A stretch of DNA of 64,000 nucleotides, from assembly GCA_907163375.1 (NCBI GenBank), contig CAJQUW010001997.1, positions 1 to 64,000 of the forward strand, written 5' to 3'. Shown one piece after another: positions 52,228-63,452 of the stretch. Each line of letters starts with the position of its first letter. Position 1 is the first letter of the stretch. Source of the stretch: Prostheceraeus crozeri (Eukaryota > Platyhelminthes > Polycladida > Euryleptidae). The notes beneath the pieces are model-generated. The model saw only the letters and a program-made list of their open reading frames with translations, had not been told where the DNA came from and did no database searches. Both the position numbers and the translations under genes were made by a program.

Positions 52228-53377
52228 TAGTGATGAAAATTTTCCGGAAAATTTTGGAAAATATTGGAAAAAATCGGAAAATTTTGGAAAATTTTGAAAG
52301 TTCTGATTTTTTGTGATAGGCCCTATATGCGTTGACCGCTTCCACAGCCGAGGCAGCTACACATCAATAAAATGGGTCTATAAAGCTGGTGATTTTGATC
52401 ATTATTTTGAATAAAACGATTTTGAAAAATGAAGAAATTTGAATTTTTGTGCAACATTTTCTATCACAGCCGAGGCATAGACACATCAATAGAATTGTTC
52501 TAAAACTCTTGATTTCATCATATCATTTCGATTAAAACAATCGTAGCAATACGAATCCCGTCCGTGCATGGATTTTTGAGCATTCCTTTGCCACCTTGCC
52601 TTGCTTGTGGCAATTTGTAGCCATTTTTTATATTATAACACAGACATCTTTTGGGACAACGTGATTTTTTTCCTTTACAATAGGGGTATAATTTCATGCA
52701 TTGTGAAAAATCTGGAGCAGAAATAGTGCACTTTATTTGGGAGTTTGTTTATGGCTTGAAAGTTAAGCTTTATTATGCAGCCTTGATTGCAATGATACAA
52801 ATTCGTGTTGATGAACATGTGAAGCGCAAGCACACAGTCCAACACACATGAGCGACCATATATTGGAAGATAAAGACTGTAAGCTCGTGAGATATTTGAA
52901 AACTAAAGATATCTGTGATGAGTGAAGAATATCTATATGATAGCTTCTAACTTCTGGCGTATTGTCCGACATCTTCGTGGAGGACAAACTACACATTCCA
53001 TTTCTAGCTGGTTCAGATGGTTCAGATAGTTCCCAATCGATTTCAGATCTACTTGAATGAATTTCAGACTTTTCCAGATGAATTGGAGATTCTTCAATTG
53101 AATCTAAGATCCTTTCAAAGTTGAGTTTCTGACAGATATCTGAAATTCAATTACAGAAATCTGAAATCCATTTGGTGTCTGATATTCAGTTGGAAAGATC
53201 TGAAACAGACATGGAGGGTGCAGTTGGTTCCAAAAGTTAACATGCAGGGATGATAGAGAAGTTTTCGGTCTTTGAATATTACACAGTCTTTTCAAACGAC
53301 TGCAACAAGTCTCCAAAACAAAGGCAAAAACGTCAATCACAAAAAAAAATTTTCAAAATTTTCCATTTGCATCACTA
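52228..53377. mobile_element. hAT-type non-autonomous element, perfect 8-bp TSD, inverted copy
   Basis: The ends are TAGTGATGAAAATTTTCCGG and CATTTGCATCACTA, flanked by exact TCAGAGTG at 52,220-52,227 and 53,378-53,385. The whole element is the reverse-complement relative of 25,696-26,714, for example TTTGGAGACTTGTTGCAGTC on minus here and TTTGGAGACTTATTATAGTC there. Length differs (1,150 against 1,019) by internal indels. Confidence 0.85.
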
Positions 53378-53460
53378 TCAGAGTGGTAACTCCGCATTTA
53401 TTAAATCCCCGATGTGCATACACTTTCGATTTTATTAAATGAACTCATGGAAGTTACACA

Positions 53461-56400
53461 AGGCCCCTATCAACCACAAAAGTCGCCCAGCGGTCGCCGC
53501 GACAGCCCTCGGCGTCGCCGAAGTCACCGCCGCCCAGCTACTCCTGGTGGCGGTCGCCTCGACTGTAAGTGGGCGACCGTTGCCTGGCGACCGCTGTCAG
53601 CAGTTGCCTCGAGTGTCAACGGCGACCTTCATCATATGTCTGGTTTTAGCATTTAACTAGCCTCCATGATTTCAGAAAGGCAATATTTCTGCTTCGCAAA
53701 ACTGATAAATTGCAAAAATTTCGACAATCAGCTTCAGAGTTTCTAATTAAGACTCAAATGTAGAATGCTTGTGGAAAAAGATGCTTCTGATACAGAAATT
53801 CGAACGCATTTAATCAAACTAGATCAATGCATTTCCCGCGAGAAAATGAGTCGTGGGCCCCTCGTCAAAAAGTCTTGGGCCACATGAAAAAAATGGGGGC
53901 CAACAAATTTTTCAAAAATGGCTTATTTGGAAGTAAAAGTGCATGATCATATCAATTTGTGACCGTTCTCATCGAAAAATGACGTGAAATGTGATGTCTT
54001 GAAGTCGAGGGTTGCCCCCCAATTTTCACGTTTATCTTTTTGACAGGGAGTGGTCGCGAGTCGGCCCTTAAGTTCACACGAGCTCTAATTTTGAAATAGA
54101 ACGACCCCAGAGTTGTCACACACATTGAGCAGCGAATTTGTTATGATTTCTAAGAAAAGCGTATCTCTGATGTTAGTGGACTGGCCCAAAACTGTCATCG
54201 ATCGGCTGTCTGGCATATCTAGGCAAGTTTTTCCTTGGAATAAAGAACCTTGGCTCTCATTTCTCTCAGTGATTTTCGCTACATGATGATGATGCATTCA
54301 ATCGTGAAATAATGCGATAAACATTTTTGGTTGCGATACTTTATACATTTTGCATGACGCATCGATGGCAATGAAAAAATTAACGGCGTCATACGGGAGG
54401 TGATTTTTCACTTTCATGATTGGAAATAGGCTCTCCCTGCTTTTTTTTAGACAATACCCTTCAATTCACCTTTTTAAGTAATACCCTTCATTTTGATCAA
54501 AGTGTTTAAATATATCAAGTGTGGAAACTCCCCATTACTCTAATGTATTTTTAGTGGCGACAAATCCGCCATCTTTTTTCGCCAAGATAATTTTCAGATA
54601 TTTATATTCATCAATTTTAAGAAGTCGCTGTGGCTAAAATATTTGGTGACAACTTCATTTTTCTAGTGATTCCTACATAAAATTTACTGCTTTATTCATT
54701 TTTCACATCAATTTTGATGTTGAACGTGTCATTTCTGAATAATATGGCTTTATAGATGAAACCGTGGAGAAATTGTGTCATTTGGCTCTCAGATATTGTT
54801 TATCTGTATTTCCGGTTGTTATTTTGTATTATTCAATATTGTTATTTTGTATTTCCGGTTGCGTATCAATCTTCATAACATCTCATTCTATCAACAGGAA
54901 ATTGAAGAAATTACCGGGTGATTTTCGAAAATATTGGATGAGTTGTTTCAGACCTCCAATTCTATCTGATAAACTTCACAGCCTATAGTGATGTTTTTTA
55001 TTCCTATCCTGCAGGAGCGCATGATATTGACTAATTCTTTCAAGAGACCGGTCCACTTATTCCTTGACTTACGACTGTCATTCAACGGTTTCGTTGCATG
55101 AATAGAGAGAAAGATGAGTCGCGCAAATCTGAGCCAGAGCACCGAAATGGCATTTCGCTCACTCACTAGCTCGCTATAACGTTCAGAATTTGGCAGTGAC
55201 TGCTTTCTGTCTGGTTATTGAAATTGGTCGTAATTCCTGTGGCTCAGCAGATAGAGCCGGTCTAAACAGTGTTTCTACATCGAACTTGATGCAGACTTGC
55301 TTTTATGCATAATTAAGGTTTATATTGACCTGGGGTCTAAACAGTGTTCAGACCTGGATGACTGGTTGACTACTTTCAATATTAGGCACACGTGAGATTT
55401 TCAATTCAAAATGAAGGCAGAAGCTGTCACTGTCATTTGCATCGCTCAATGATTGTCGGCATTAAAAGAGCGGTGCTACCCACGACCTAATTATCAACTG
55501 AATCATTCCAATGACTTTTGCAGACACAAATGATTTACTGGAATCACAAAGCCACTCACATTGTTTTGAAATTATTTGCTCTGTTTGATTTAGGTATACC
55601 ACAATGAAGTGGAAATGTACTGACGTACGTGGAGAAGCTTCACCATTTTAAATGCAGCTTTATTTTTTAGGCAAAGCAGTTCTCACTGATCGGAGGCAAC
55701 GGACTAAACAATTTATGCCGTCGAATATTTTAAAGGATTTTGGCTGCGGATATTTCGATGAAGTATTCATTTCACGGCAGGAACAATAAATTTCCATTCA
55801 AGAATTACCGAATTTATCGTGTGGTATCAAACTTTCTAGACCTCATGTGACTGAGAAGGAAATAGAGGCCTCTTTGCAGAGCGTACTAAAGCACGCAAAA
55901 GATAGATCTGATGGAAGGAGCCACCAACACTCCCCTGCAGCTGAGTAATTGTGCTTGATACCCCTTTTCTCAATAGGTGACTCAATTTTTCATCTCTTGT
56001 ATTTGCTGTTATATCCTGGTTATCTGTGTAGCTGTTATTGTGCATATAATCTAAATAGCAGGAACTTTGATAACAACATCAAACCCGCATGTTTCTGTCA
56101 AAATTTTAATTGGAAAATCGATGCTTTTTTCTGACAATTTGGAGTCATCAAATTTCAATGTTATTAAGAAAGTTCCTGTTATTTAGATTGTACTACATAT
56201 GTCTTTCGATGCCTTTCATAGAACATTTTGTAACCTCCATAGAAAAATTGTATTTTTCGATCGTTAATTTGTACTTTTGTATCTTCAGTGCTTATAAATA
56301 CAATTTTCATGTGTGCACATTAAATTTTCATTGAATCGGTGCAGGTGTACTTCAAAATATCGTATTCTGTGTAATTTCGTTTTAATTCTACTACTCCTCA

Positions 56401-56748
56401 TAACTAGGAAGCTTATTGGTTTTCAGTGGAGCAATACTGATGCACCTGCATCATAGGGAGATAGCTAGTGTTTTACTAATTAATAGCGCAATGGGAAATT
56501 TCAACTGAAGGGTAGGGGCAAATCGGTAGAATCGGCGACCGCAGCTACCTACAGGCGACCGCACCTCATCTGCTAGGCGACCGCTGTTAGACCTCCGGGC
56601 GACTGCGCCCCGGCTCTTAAGGCGACCGCCCCAGGCAGTCAGGGAGGTGGACAAATAGGAATCCCCGGCGACGCTGAGGGCGACCTTTAGGCGACTCCGA
56701 AGGCGACTGACCATGGCGGTCGCGGCGACCGCTCTGGTTGATAGGGGC
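53461..56748. mobile_element. 3.3-kb element with 14-bp TIR and GGCGACC subterminal arrays
   Basis: GCCCCTATCAACCA at 53,463-53,476 is the exact complement of 56,735-56,748. Inward from both ends lie GC-rich blocks (53,480-53,630 and 56,525-56,735) packed with GGCGACC/GGTCGCC motifs, about seven on the left and ten on the right. The blocks are mutually inverted in orientation. The interior is AT-rich without a credible transposase. It is inserted in family E. The target duplication is unclear, and I do not recognise the superfamily. A tRNA A-box-like word (GTGGCTCAGCAGATAGAGC) is at 55,240 without a B box. Confidence 0.7.
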
Positions 56749-57196
56749 ATTGTCACCAAATGTGGAGAGATGCAAATTTCTGCAGTTTTGAGAAAATTGC
56801 AGTGGAATTGAATGATCATGACAGTAATGCAGAAGGAATTATGGCATTTCACAGATTCTTAGTGTCGTCATGACAGCCTTGGAGATTTAATGTTTGTTAG
56901 ATTAGTAATTCGATGTGTTCCTATTACTTACATGCTCAACATCAAGAATATTTTTTAAAGCGTGATCATGTCACAGGCAGCCTGCTACTGGCAGAGCAAT
57001 ATCATATAATCAAGGAGAATGATTTCAATTAACCTTGAAATAAGTCATGGCTCCATATTGCTATTCAGATTCAAGAAATGAAACATGAATTTACTGAATC
57101 CTAAAATCATGCCGGTGAAAACTGAATTAAAAACTTGAAATTTCAGTCAAGAGAGCATGAATAATGTCGCGACTTTTTCATGAGGACTTTCATTAT

Positions 57197-58237
57197 CAGT
57201 GGCGTCTTCTTCGTACCTGCGAGGCCTTCGGCGCATCCTAAATAATAGTTTACCAACATTTATGAAAATGAAAAGTGTCATCATTCATTATATTTCATTT
57301 AAATTCAATAGCTTCTCATGGTAGCTGTCCGTCTCAAAATCAGACGCTCAACCTCAGAGTGAACAGTTTTGCGCGTGCACGAATCACAGCTGTTTTCTTC
57401 TAGCGATTAGACACACATGCTAGTCGTGTGTTCCGACGGAGCGAAAGAGAGTTGTGTGCGTGTGGGGCAGCAAGCGCACGCGCCCGCACTAATATTGGCT
57501 TTCTCGATAGACTTAATGCTTTGCCTTCTCCAATTTTTACAATGAAATTCTCCGTTATTCTTGATCGAGGCTCGGAAATATAGAAAGGGAAGCGCAATCC
57601 AATTGTTCCGGTCCTTCGTTTCTTGTCGGAGAGGTCACTACGTCAACAATAGCAGCTGACTGACGTTCAGATAAGACTGTGATCAGATGATGAGCGTTCT
57701 CCAATGAATGCAGAGTAATGCATCTGACTGGAACACCCAGATTCCGTAGAATTCCATGATTTGTTTTTGCGTGATTGATGTGACGCTATGTACTGTAGAT
57801 GAGCTCACAATCGCACCTTTCGTCCAAAAGGAATATACTGAAAAGATGACAGTCGTCAAGCAAGGTAGGCCAACAGCTAATATAAAAATTGAAAGTACTC
57901 AAAGAGAAAGAAATAAGAAATACACAAGGCATTTTAATGCATCAAAATTTCAAACATGTGAGCGGCTGACTGGCCGTGAGAAACGCAAGAAACTGTTTCC
58001 CTTCCTCCTTTTTTCTCGAGAAAATGTGGTCTGGAAAGAGCGGTGATATGTGATCTCAGCTCCTTGAGTAAGGCGGTTAGGCGACATGAGCAATCAACTT
58101 CTCATGTGCACATTCACTTTATGTCTTAAAAAATGTTCGGGAAATTGTTATTAAAAATTCATCTTTTAAGAAAATTAATGTTATAACATGGAAAAAGTCT
58201 GGTATAGAAACATTATTCCAATGCCGAGCGAAGGCCT
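57197..58237 (+). mobile_element. hAT element, second copy of the 30,845 family, right end missing
   Basis: It starts CAGTGGCGTCTTCTTCGTAC, as at 30,845, and follows that copy to CCGAGCGAAGGCCT at about 58,235. There the match stops before the right terminal repeat. The plus frame 57,756-58,046 reads HFNASKFQTCERLTGREKRK, then KLFPFLLFSRENVVWKER, which shows more of the TTF zinc finger of ZMYM1/hAT proteins than the other copy. Confidence 0.8.
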
Positions 58238-58289
58238 GCCCTGTGCAAACGGAAAGTCGGCCAACACTAGTTGACCGGTGTCAGTTAAT

Positions 58290-58375
58290 GTACAGTCATT
58301 TGTCTGACCATTTGCTAGCAAAGTGTCACCTAAGTGTCAGCAAAGTGACAGCAAAGTGTCAGTTAAGTGACAGTT
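58290..58375. repeat. Short-motif array (AAGTGTCAG)
   Basis: About six copies of AAGTGTCAG/AAGTGACAG lie in 85 bases, directly beyond the point where the hAT copy is cut off. It resembles the subterminal array style of the 53,461 element but with a different motif. Confidence 0.5.
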
Positions 58376-59187
58376 GAATTATCTGGCGCGATATTCCGTA
58401 TTTTGACTACTTTTACAAATATTTTTAGCAGCATGATGGTCGTGATGGATCACGAAAGGAATCATACATACTAATTAATAGAATTTCTGTTATTTCCAGT
58501 TCTTGCAGTCTCTCATTTTCATGCATTCGATTGACTTCAATACCGAAAAGTTTAGCTGTAATGTATATTTTTAAATGGAATTTACATTCTGTAGAATGCA
58601 GAGTTTTAAGAAACGAATAAGATAAAGGTCGGCCCTTCATACATTTTTATGCACAAGTACTTATTTTTATAGAATCTGTGAGACTAAACCCTTGCAGCAT
58701 TGAGACGACGACTTATCACGATTGAAGACAGTTCAGCTCGTCACAAAAAGCACATCTCAGCTGGCGCAAAATGTCCGTGAGCGAGTCGTCTCAGGCATGA
58801 CTTCTGAAGACGAGTAATGGCGAGTTGATGTGACCAGTTTTCTGACGAGATATGTATATGCTATTATCGATGCATCCAAGCATAGCGCCATTCCAAATTC
58901 TCTGAAGACATCCCTAGAGCCGAGAGAATGATGGACTCGAACCATCTGACGCACTCAGGTGCACCAAATCTATGATAACCTACAGGCTATTTTATCACTT
59001 AGTTATTTAAGACAAGCGCGCAATGTCCAAATATGTTAGTGATGATAATGTTGATCAAATTTTAATGCTCCAAAAATTACACATTACAATTTATAACTGA
59101 TAGCCTACATGAATATACATGAATATAATACACATTATCTGAATATATACATTATCACAATACATTAGAATTATATATATATATAAA
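58376..59187. other. No gene seen
   Basis: This is AT-rich DNA with only short random frames. A TA tract at 59,170-59,187 precedes the next element. Confidence 0.45.
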
Positions 59188-59906
59188 TAAGAAATGTGAG
59201 CTCCTGCCCCACCGAGAATTGTACTCTCCTGCCCCACTTGTACATGAAGGGACCAGGGCCTACAGCAATCGTCGGACCAGGCATTTGGAGGTGCTCTGAC
59301 TGTCATATATCTTCATTCATATCAGAACATATCACAGCACAATCATATTCCGCAAAAGCTAACTCTAAATACGAAAATTGAGGGCCTACAGCAATCGTCG
59401 GACCAGGCATTTGGAGGTTCTCTGACAGCCATATAGCACTTCTTTCACATCAGTACATATCAATGCACAATCATATTCCGCAAAAGCTAACTCTAAATGC
59501 GAAAATTGAGGGCCTACAGCAATCGACGGACCAGGCATTTGGAGGTGCTCTGACTGTCATATATCGTCATTCATATCAGTACATATCACAGCACGATCAT
59601 ATTCCGCAAAAGCTAACTCTAAATACGACAATTGAAGGGACCAGGGCCTACAGCAATCGTCGGACCAGGCATTTGGAGGTGCTGACAGCCATAGAACTTC
59701 TTTCACAACAGTACATATCAATGCACAATCATATTCCGCAAAAGTTCATACGTGGGGCAGGAGAGTCAGTGGGGCAGGGGTGAACATGGGGGCAGGAGCG
59801 TACAGTCGTGGGGCAGGGGCGTACATTTCATATTCGTCCGTGGGGCAGGAGTGTACAAGTGGGGCAGGAGAGTACAATTCGGTGGGGCAGGAGCGCACAT
59901 TTCTTA
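59188..59906. mobile_element. 719-bp TIR element with internal minisatellite, copy 2
   Basis: It has the same structure, orientation and length as copy 1 at 32,821-33,539. It begins TAAGAAATGTGAGCTCCTGC, holds four roughly 125-base minisatellite units and the GTGGGGCAGGAG series, and ends GCACATTTCTTA. TA repeats flank both ends. The two copies differ at scattered sites only, so they share a recent source. Confidence 0.8.
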
Positions 59907-59948
59907 TATATATATATATATATATATATGCAATATTTACACTTTAAA

Positions 59949-60560
59949 CCAGGGATGCGGAGTCGGAGTCCCAGAGTCCTATTATCATTTTTGCTGGATT
60001 CGGAGTCCTGTCAAATGATAGGAGTCCAGACTCCGGCCTATAACTAGACCCGATTTACATAATACAAACAAATTATCTATCTTCGTGTATAGCTGTCACT
60101 GTCTGGATGTCAACTTTCTCTGTCAAATAAAAATAAGGAGACACTGCTGCATGTAAAGCTTGTAATAGCTGAGGAAATGAACCGTGAAAGTGAAAAAAGG
60201 ATTGTCTTTTCACTCGGCGATTTAGTAGAGAAGACAAGTCTTCCTAGCCTCGATCACACCTACGCACCAAAGAATGCAACGCACTACGAAGAACTACGCA
60301 CCACATCAGAGACAAAAATGTAATATTAGTTTGTTTGAGAACACTACCACTTACCCGAACGTTAATCGTGTGTGATTTCTCCTCCAAAGCGCGTATCAAA
60401 ATCAAAAGTCTACTCATATTTTTTGAAGAAGAATGGGGGATTTTCCTGCATGTAGAGATTGGAGAAAACCGTGTGAAGCACATATCAACAAGATGGGAGG
60501 AGTCGAGTCGCATGCATCCAACTTAAAGCGACATTTGATAAACTTTCATCGAAAATGATT
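59949..60560 (+). mobile_element. hAT relic with BED zinc-finger scrap
   Basis: It begins CAGGGATGCGGAGTCGGAGT, a typical hAT terminal word with GGAGTC repeats. At about 60,470-60,555 the plus strand reads CEAHINKMGGVESHASNLKR, then HLINFHRK and a stop. This matches the C-terminal half of a BED finger ('gg...hasNLkrHL...H'). No right terminus was found. Confidence 0.55.
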
Positions 60561-61065
60561 GATAATTGATACAGCAATGATCACTAAAGATAGGTTCAGG
60601 TAAACCTATGATGATCTTTGAAGTAGGTTACCGGTTTTTTCAAAAAACTAGGCTATATATACTTGCCTCTTCTTTCACGTTCTCTTGTAAGATCAGAAAT
60701 CGGCAACAAGGATTACTAATTGACAACTTTCGCAAACCAAGAACCGGTGTGGATTTACGATAGGAGTGCAATTTCGAGGTGCGTGTTTTCCGCCATTCTA
60801 TAACCTTTTTCTAAAACATCTGCATTTATGCTGTAATTCGGAATCATATGGTCATCCAGAAGAATCGCATACCGATACATGGAAAATTTGATGGAATTTG
60901 GCAGTAAAATCGAGTCCAATTTCATGTAATAATTTCAGGATGAATAGGCTAATGATAAACAATTAATATTCATACTATTTTTTTTTCAAAAAATTGTGAT
61001 TTTAGCCAACCCTGAATAAAAATGGACTTACACATGGCCAACTTACCACATTCTCTCTCTCATCC
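60561..61065. other. No gene seen
   Basis: This is AT-rich DNA. It would contain the promoter and leader of the small ORF at 61,066 if that is a gene; no strong TATA box is evident. Confidence 0.4.
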
Positions 61066-61317
61066 ATGCCTGCATTCAGTCGTGTCAAGCAGTTCTCATT
61101 AGTTCTCATTCTCTTCAGTATTTTGTGCTCTTGCACACCTGGACACAATCAGATCGATGACCGGTCACCCGTTGCTTCAGTTATTCGGGCAGCACTCGTC
61201 CGACGCCCACTAGGGTTGGTGAAATTCCCGTCTTCTCGTGATTATCATCGTGATGACCCAGGGGAGAGTTGCTACACCATTTATTGGATGAGAAATTTAG
61301 ACATCTGTCCACATTAG
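61066..61317 (+). CDS. Candidate secreted cysteine-pair peptide precursor (83 aa)
   Basis: The frame starts MPAFSRVKQFSLVLILFSIL, then CSCTPG: a convincing signal peptide with a hydrophobic core and a small-residue cleavage zone. A middle section holds a dibasic site (ALVRRPLGLV). The last residues are GESCYTIYWMRNLDICPH, with two cysteines eleven residues apart at the extreme C-terminus. Cyclic neuropeptides such as the somatostatin, allatostatin-C and MCH types are also placed at the precursor end, but the ring here does not match any I know. It is the only gene-like frame between two hAT relics. It could be a chance frame. Confidence 0.4.
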   Translation: MPAFSRVKQFSLVLILFSILCSCTPGHNQIDDRSPVASVIRAALVRRPLGLVKFPSSRDYHRDDPGESCYTIYWMRNLDICPH

Positions 61318-61879
61318 TCAATCTGACATTGTTCAAATTTACTTCATCATAGTCAATAATTCCTTAACACGGTTGAAGGATGACCTTATAAATTTGTAAT
61401 TCAGAAATATCTCGGTATTTCTGTTTAAAATGTCAAAGGCATCCTTTAATCTTTACACAACTTTCAATTTTGATCCATAGTTTCATAGGCCAACGACATT
61501 TATCACAACAATAACGGCAAATCCAGTTAGCAGCTGCAGATGATTATAAAGGAAATCGGAAAACAATAGTAGGAATTTTCAGTGAAAAAGCGGCAATATT
61601 AGTAGCCATCATCTATTAAAATTGCCGCTATTAAACTGAAATTTTCCACTACTGACCTGAAATTACAGCTATAAATTAAATGAAACGTTGTTGAGCTGAC
61701 TTACTCGGGTAAGAGTCTTGGCCAATGAAACCTGCACATCACAACTGTATAAGATCGACAATTGAAGGCGTTGTGTTACGACCGCTATGACGAGTTTAGG
61801 CAAGGAAAGCTACCTCCTACCCTTCCTAACTCGTTCATCATGTTGCTAAACATGTTGAGGTTGTAAAGTCAGCCAATTT

Positions 61880-62420
61880 TTTTTCAGTTTCTCAACAAAA
61901 TCATTTATTTATCTCGTCGTCGGAAAGAATAATCACATCGTCATCAGGAAACCATGAGAGAAGCGAAGTGCGCTTTTCTTCTTCAACAGTCCGATGGGAT
62001 ACTTTGGTTGAAAACATATCTATCATTCTGAAAGACCGTTGTAGTACGCAATGGGAGGCAAATGTAAATTTTGTTAAGCCATCACGTATGAGCTCAAAAA
62101 GATGCGAAAAACTCTAAAAGAATTAAAGAAAAATTCTATAAAAGAAGGCAAGATAACATATAACAGCACAACTAGTGAAGCTAGCTCACTCTCTGACGAA
62201 GTGTCTTCTTGGGAATTCATTCTCTCGATGATCGTGTGGTTTGAATTGTTGAATGCCATGAATAAATCGAACAAATGCTCGAAGAAAGACTAAAAACTAC
62301 AGCACTCTCATGCCAGTAGAATATGAAATATGTAATGAACTTGATCTAGAAACCCTGATGAATGATTTTGCCGCAATGAAAGCTCAGAAAATTCCGTTGT
62401 GAAAAAATTGAAATATATTT
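61880..62420 (+). pseudogene. hAT transposase (ZMYM1-like) relic
   Basis: At 61,975-62,090 the plus strand reads FSSSTVRWDTLVENISIILK, then DRCSTQWEANVNFVK, the 'FF.sS..RW..L...lK.lc.TRWsar' region. At 62,100-62,290 it continues SSLSDEVSSWEFILSMIVWF, then ELLNAMNKSNKCSKKD, the 'lssfEFv..lvlWyeiL..iN.vSK.Lq' region. Both belong to the hAT transposase group that includes ZMYM1-like host proteins. There are frame changes between and after them, and no ends were found. Confidence 0.6.
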
Positions 62421-63257
62421 TTATTGTAAATTTGTAACCTATTTTTTGAGTGAATTTTTCCATTTTTACAAATGTATCATACTATGTATGGTCTAGGCTA
62501 CAGCAATTCCAATAATTCCAAAATGGCATTGTAAACATTATGATCAAATTAAGACATGATTTCACCGATGCACGGTTTCGAATTCGGTTCATGATGGCGA
62601 GTTATGATTAGCCAATAGCTAGGAAGGACTTTTACAAATAGGTTCATAATTAGCCTGATATGTATTTGTGCATAGAAGTATCTATTTGTAGTAGTCCCTG
62701 CAACTTAGCATTACCCGAGTCAGCAACCGGGAGCATGGCAATACATTCTGATGCCAATTATAAGGCTAAGTTTAGTATCCAGGCTTAGGAATCCCACGTG
62801 AAGCAGTTGTAATGGAAAAATGCAGTCAAAATTTTATGGTGAGGGATGGGCCTCGCACAGCATAAAGCCGGCACTGCTGAGGCCATGATTCTTCATCTTT
62901 CACTGCACCATCTGCTCTTTTTTACATGTCAAGTCAAATTCTCTCTGTCAATGCTGAAATATTTGTCTGAATATTTGGCGCACACACTGCAACAGATGTT
63001 ATTGATTCATCACAGCATCTGTTAATTACATGTACATTGTGGCTCTCTTTTGATAAAGGATGATCAGTAAAAGAAGTGAGAAAAGTTCTCAAGATGTGAT
63101 GTGGCAAACGCGTGGCATTTCAGTCGCCATCTTCTATAATGTAAGTTCTCGAAAAAAATCACACAAGTTATAAAAATCAATTTGTGTCAGAAAATGATGA
63201 TCAATGACCATGACTGCTAGAATAAATAATAGGCCTATGTAAGTGCATAGCAACCCG
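62421..63257. other. No gene seen
   Basis: This is AT-rich DNA with no coding, RNA or repeat feature that I can support. Confidence 0.45.
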
Positions 63258-63452
63258 GTGAAAAAAAACTGTCGGTGAACTGTCGGTCCATTGTCGGGAG
63301 GCCGACTCGGCTTAATGACGGCAAAGGTCCTAATTCCCCGACTATCTGCCGACGAATCGATGAGCCAACAATTCCCCGACTGTTTCGCCGACACACTACC
63401 GACAATTCCCCGACAGCCACCGATAATTCCTCGACAGCCTCCGACAATTCCC
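63258..63452. repeat. Short-motif array (CCGACAATTCCCCGAC)
   Basis: GTCGG/CCGAC words recur throughout. The right half is a roughly 18-22-base unit, CCGACAATTCCCCGACAG, repeated about five times with changes. The block is GC-rich in an AT-rich context, like the subterminal blocks of the 53,461 element. Frames across it are artefacts of the repeat. Confidence 0.6.

Larger units (their letters stand above)
51899..56940. repeat. Tandem repeat family E, about 300-bp unit, split by two transposons
   Basis: Unit 1 (51,899-52,196) has TTAGGTAGAGTGGTAACTCC, CACTTTCGATTTTATTAAAT and GAATTGTTTCCAAATG. Unit 2 starts TTAGGTAGAGTGG at 52,208. It is interrupted by the hAT element at 52,228, resumes GTAACTCCGCATTTATTAAA at 53,386, is interrupted again at 53,461, and resumes ATTGTCACCAAATG at 56,749 to about 56,940. 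The order of the pieces matches unit 1 throughout. Confidence 0.75.

Noticed and set aside
55240-55258. SINE or tRNA at an A-box-like word
   Set aside because: No B box follows at the right distance.
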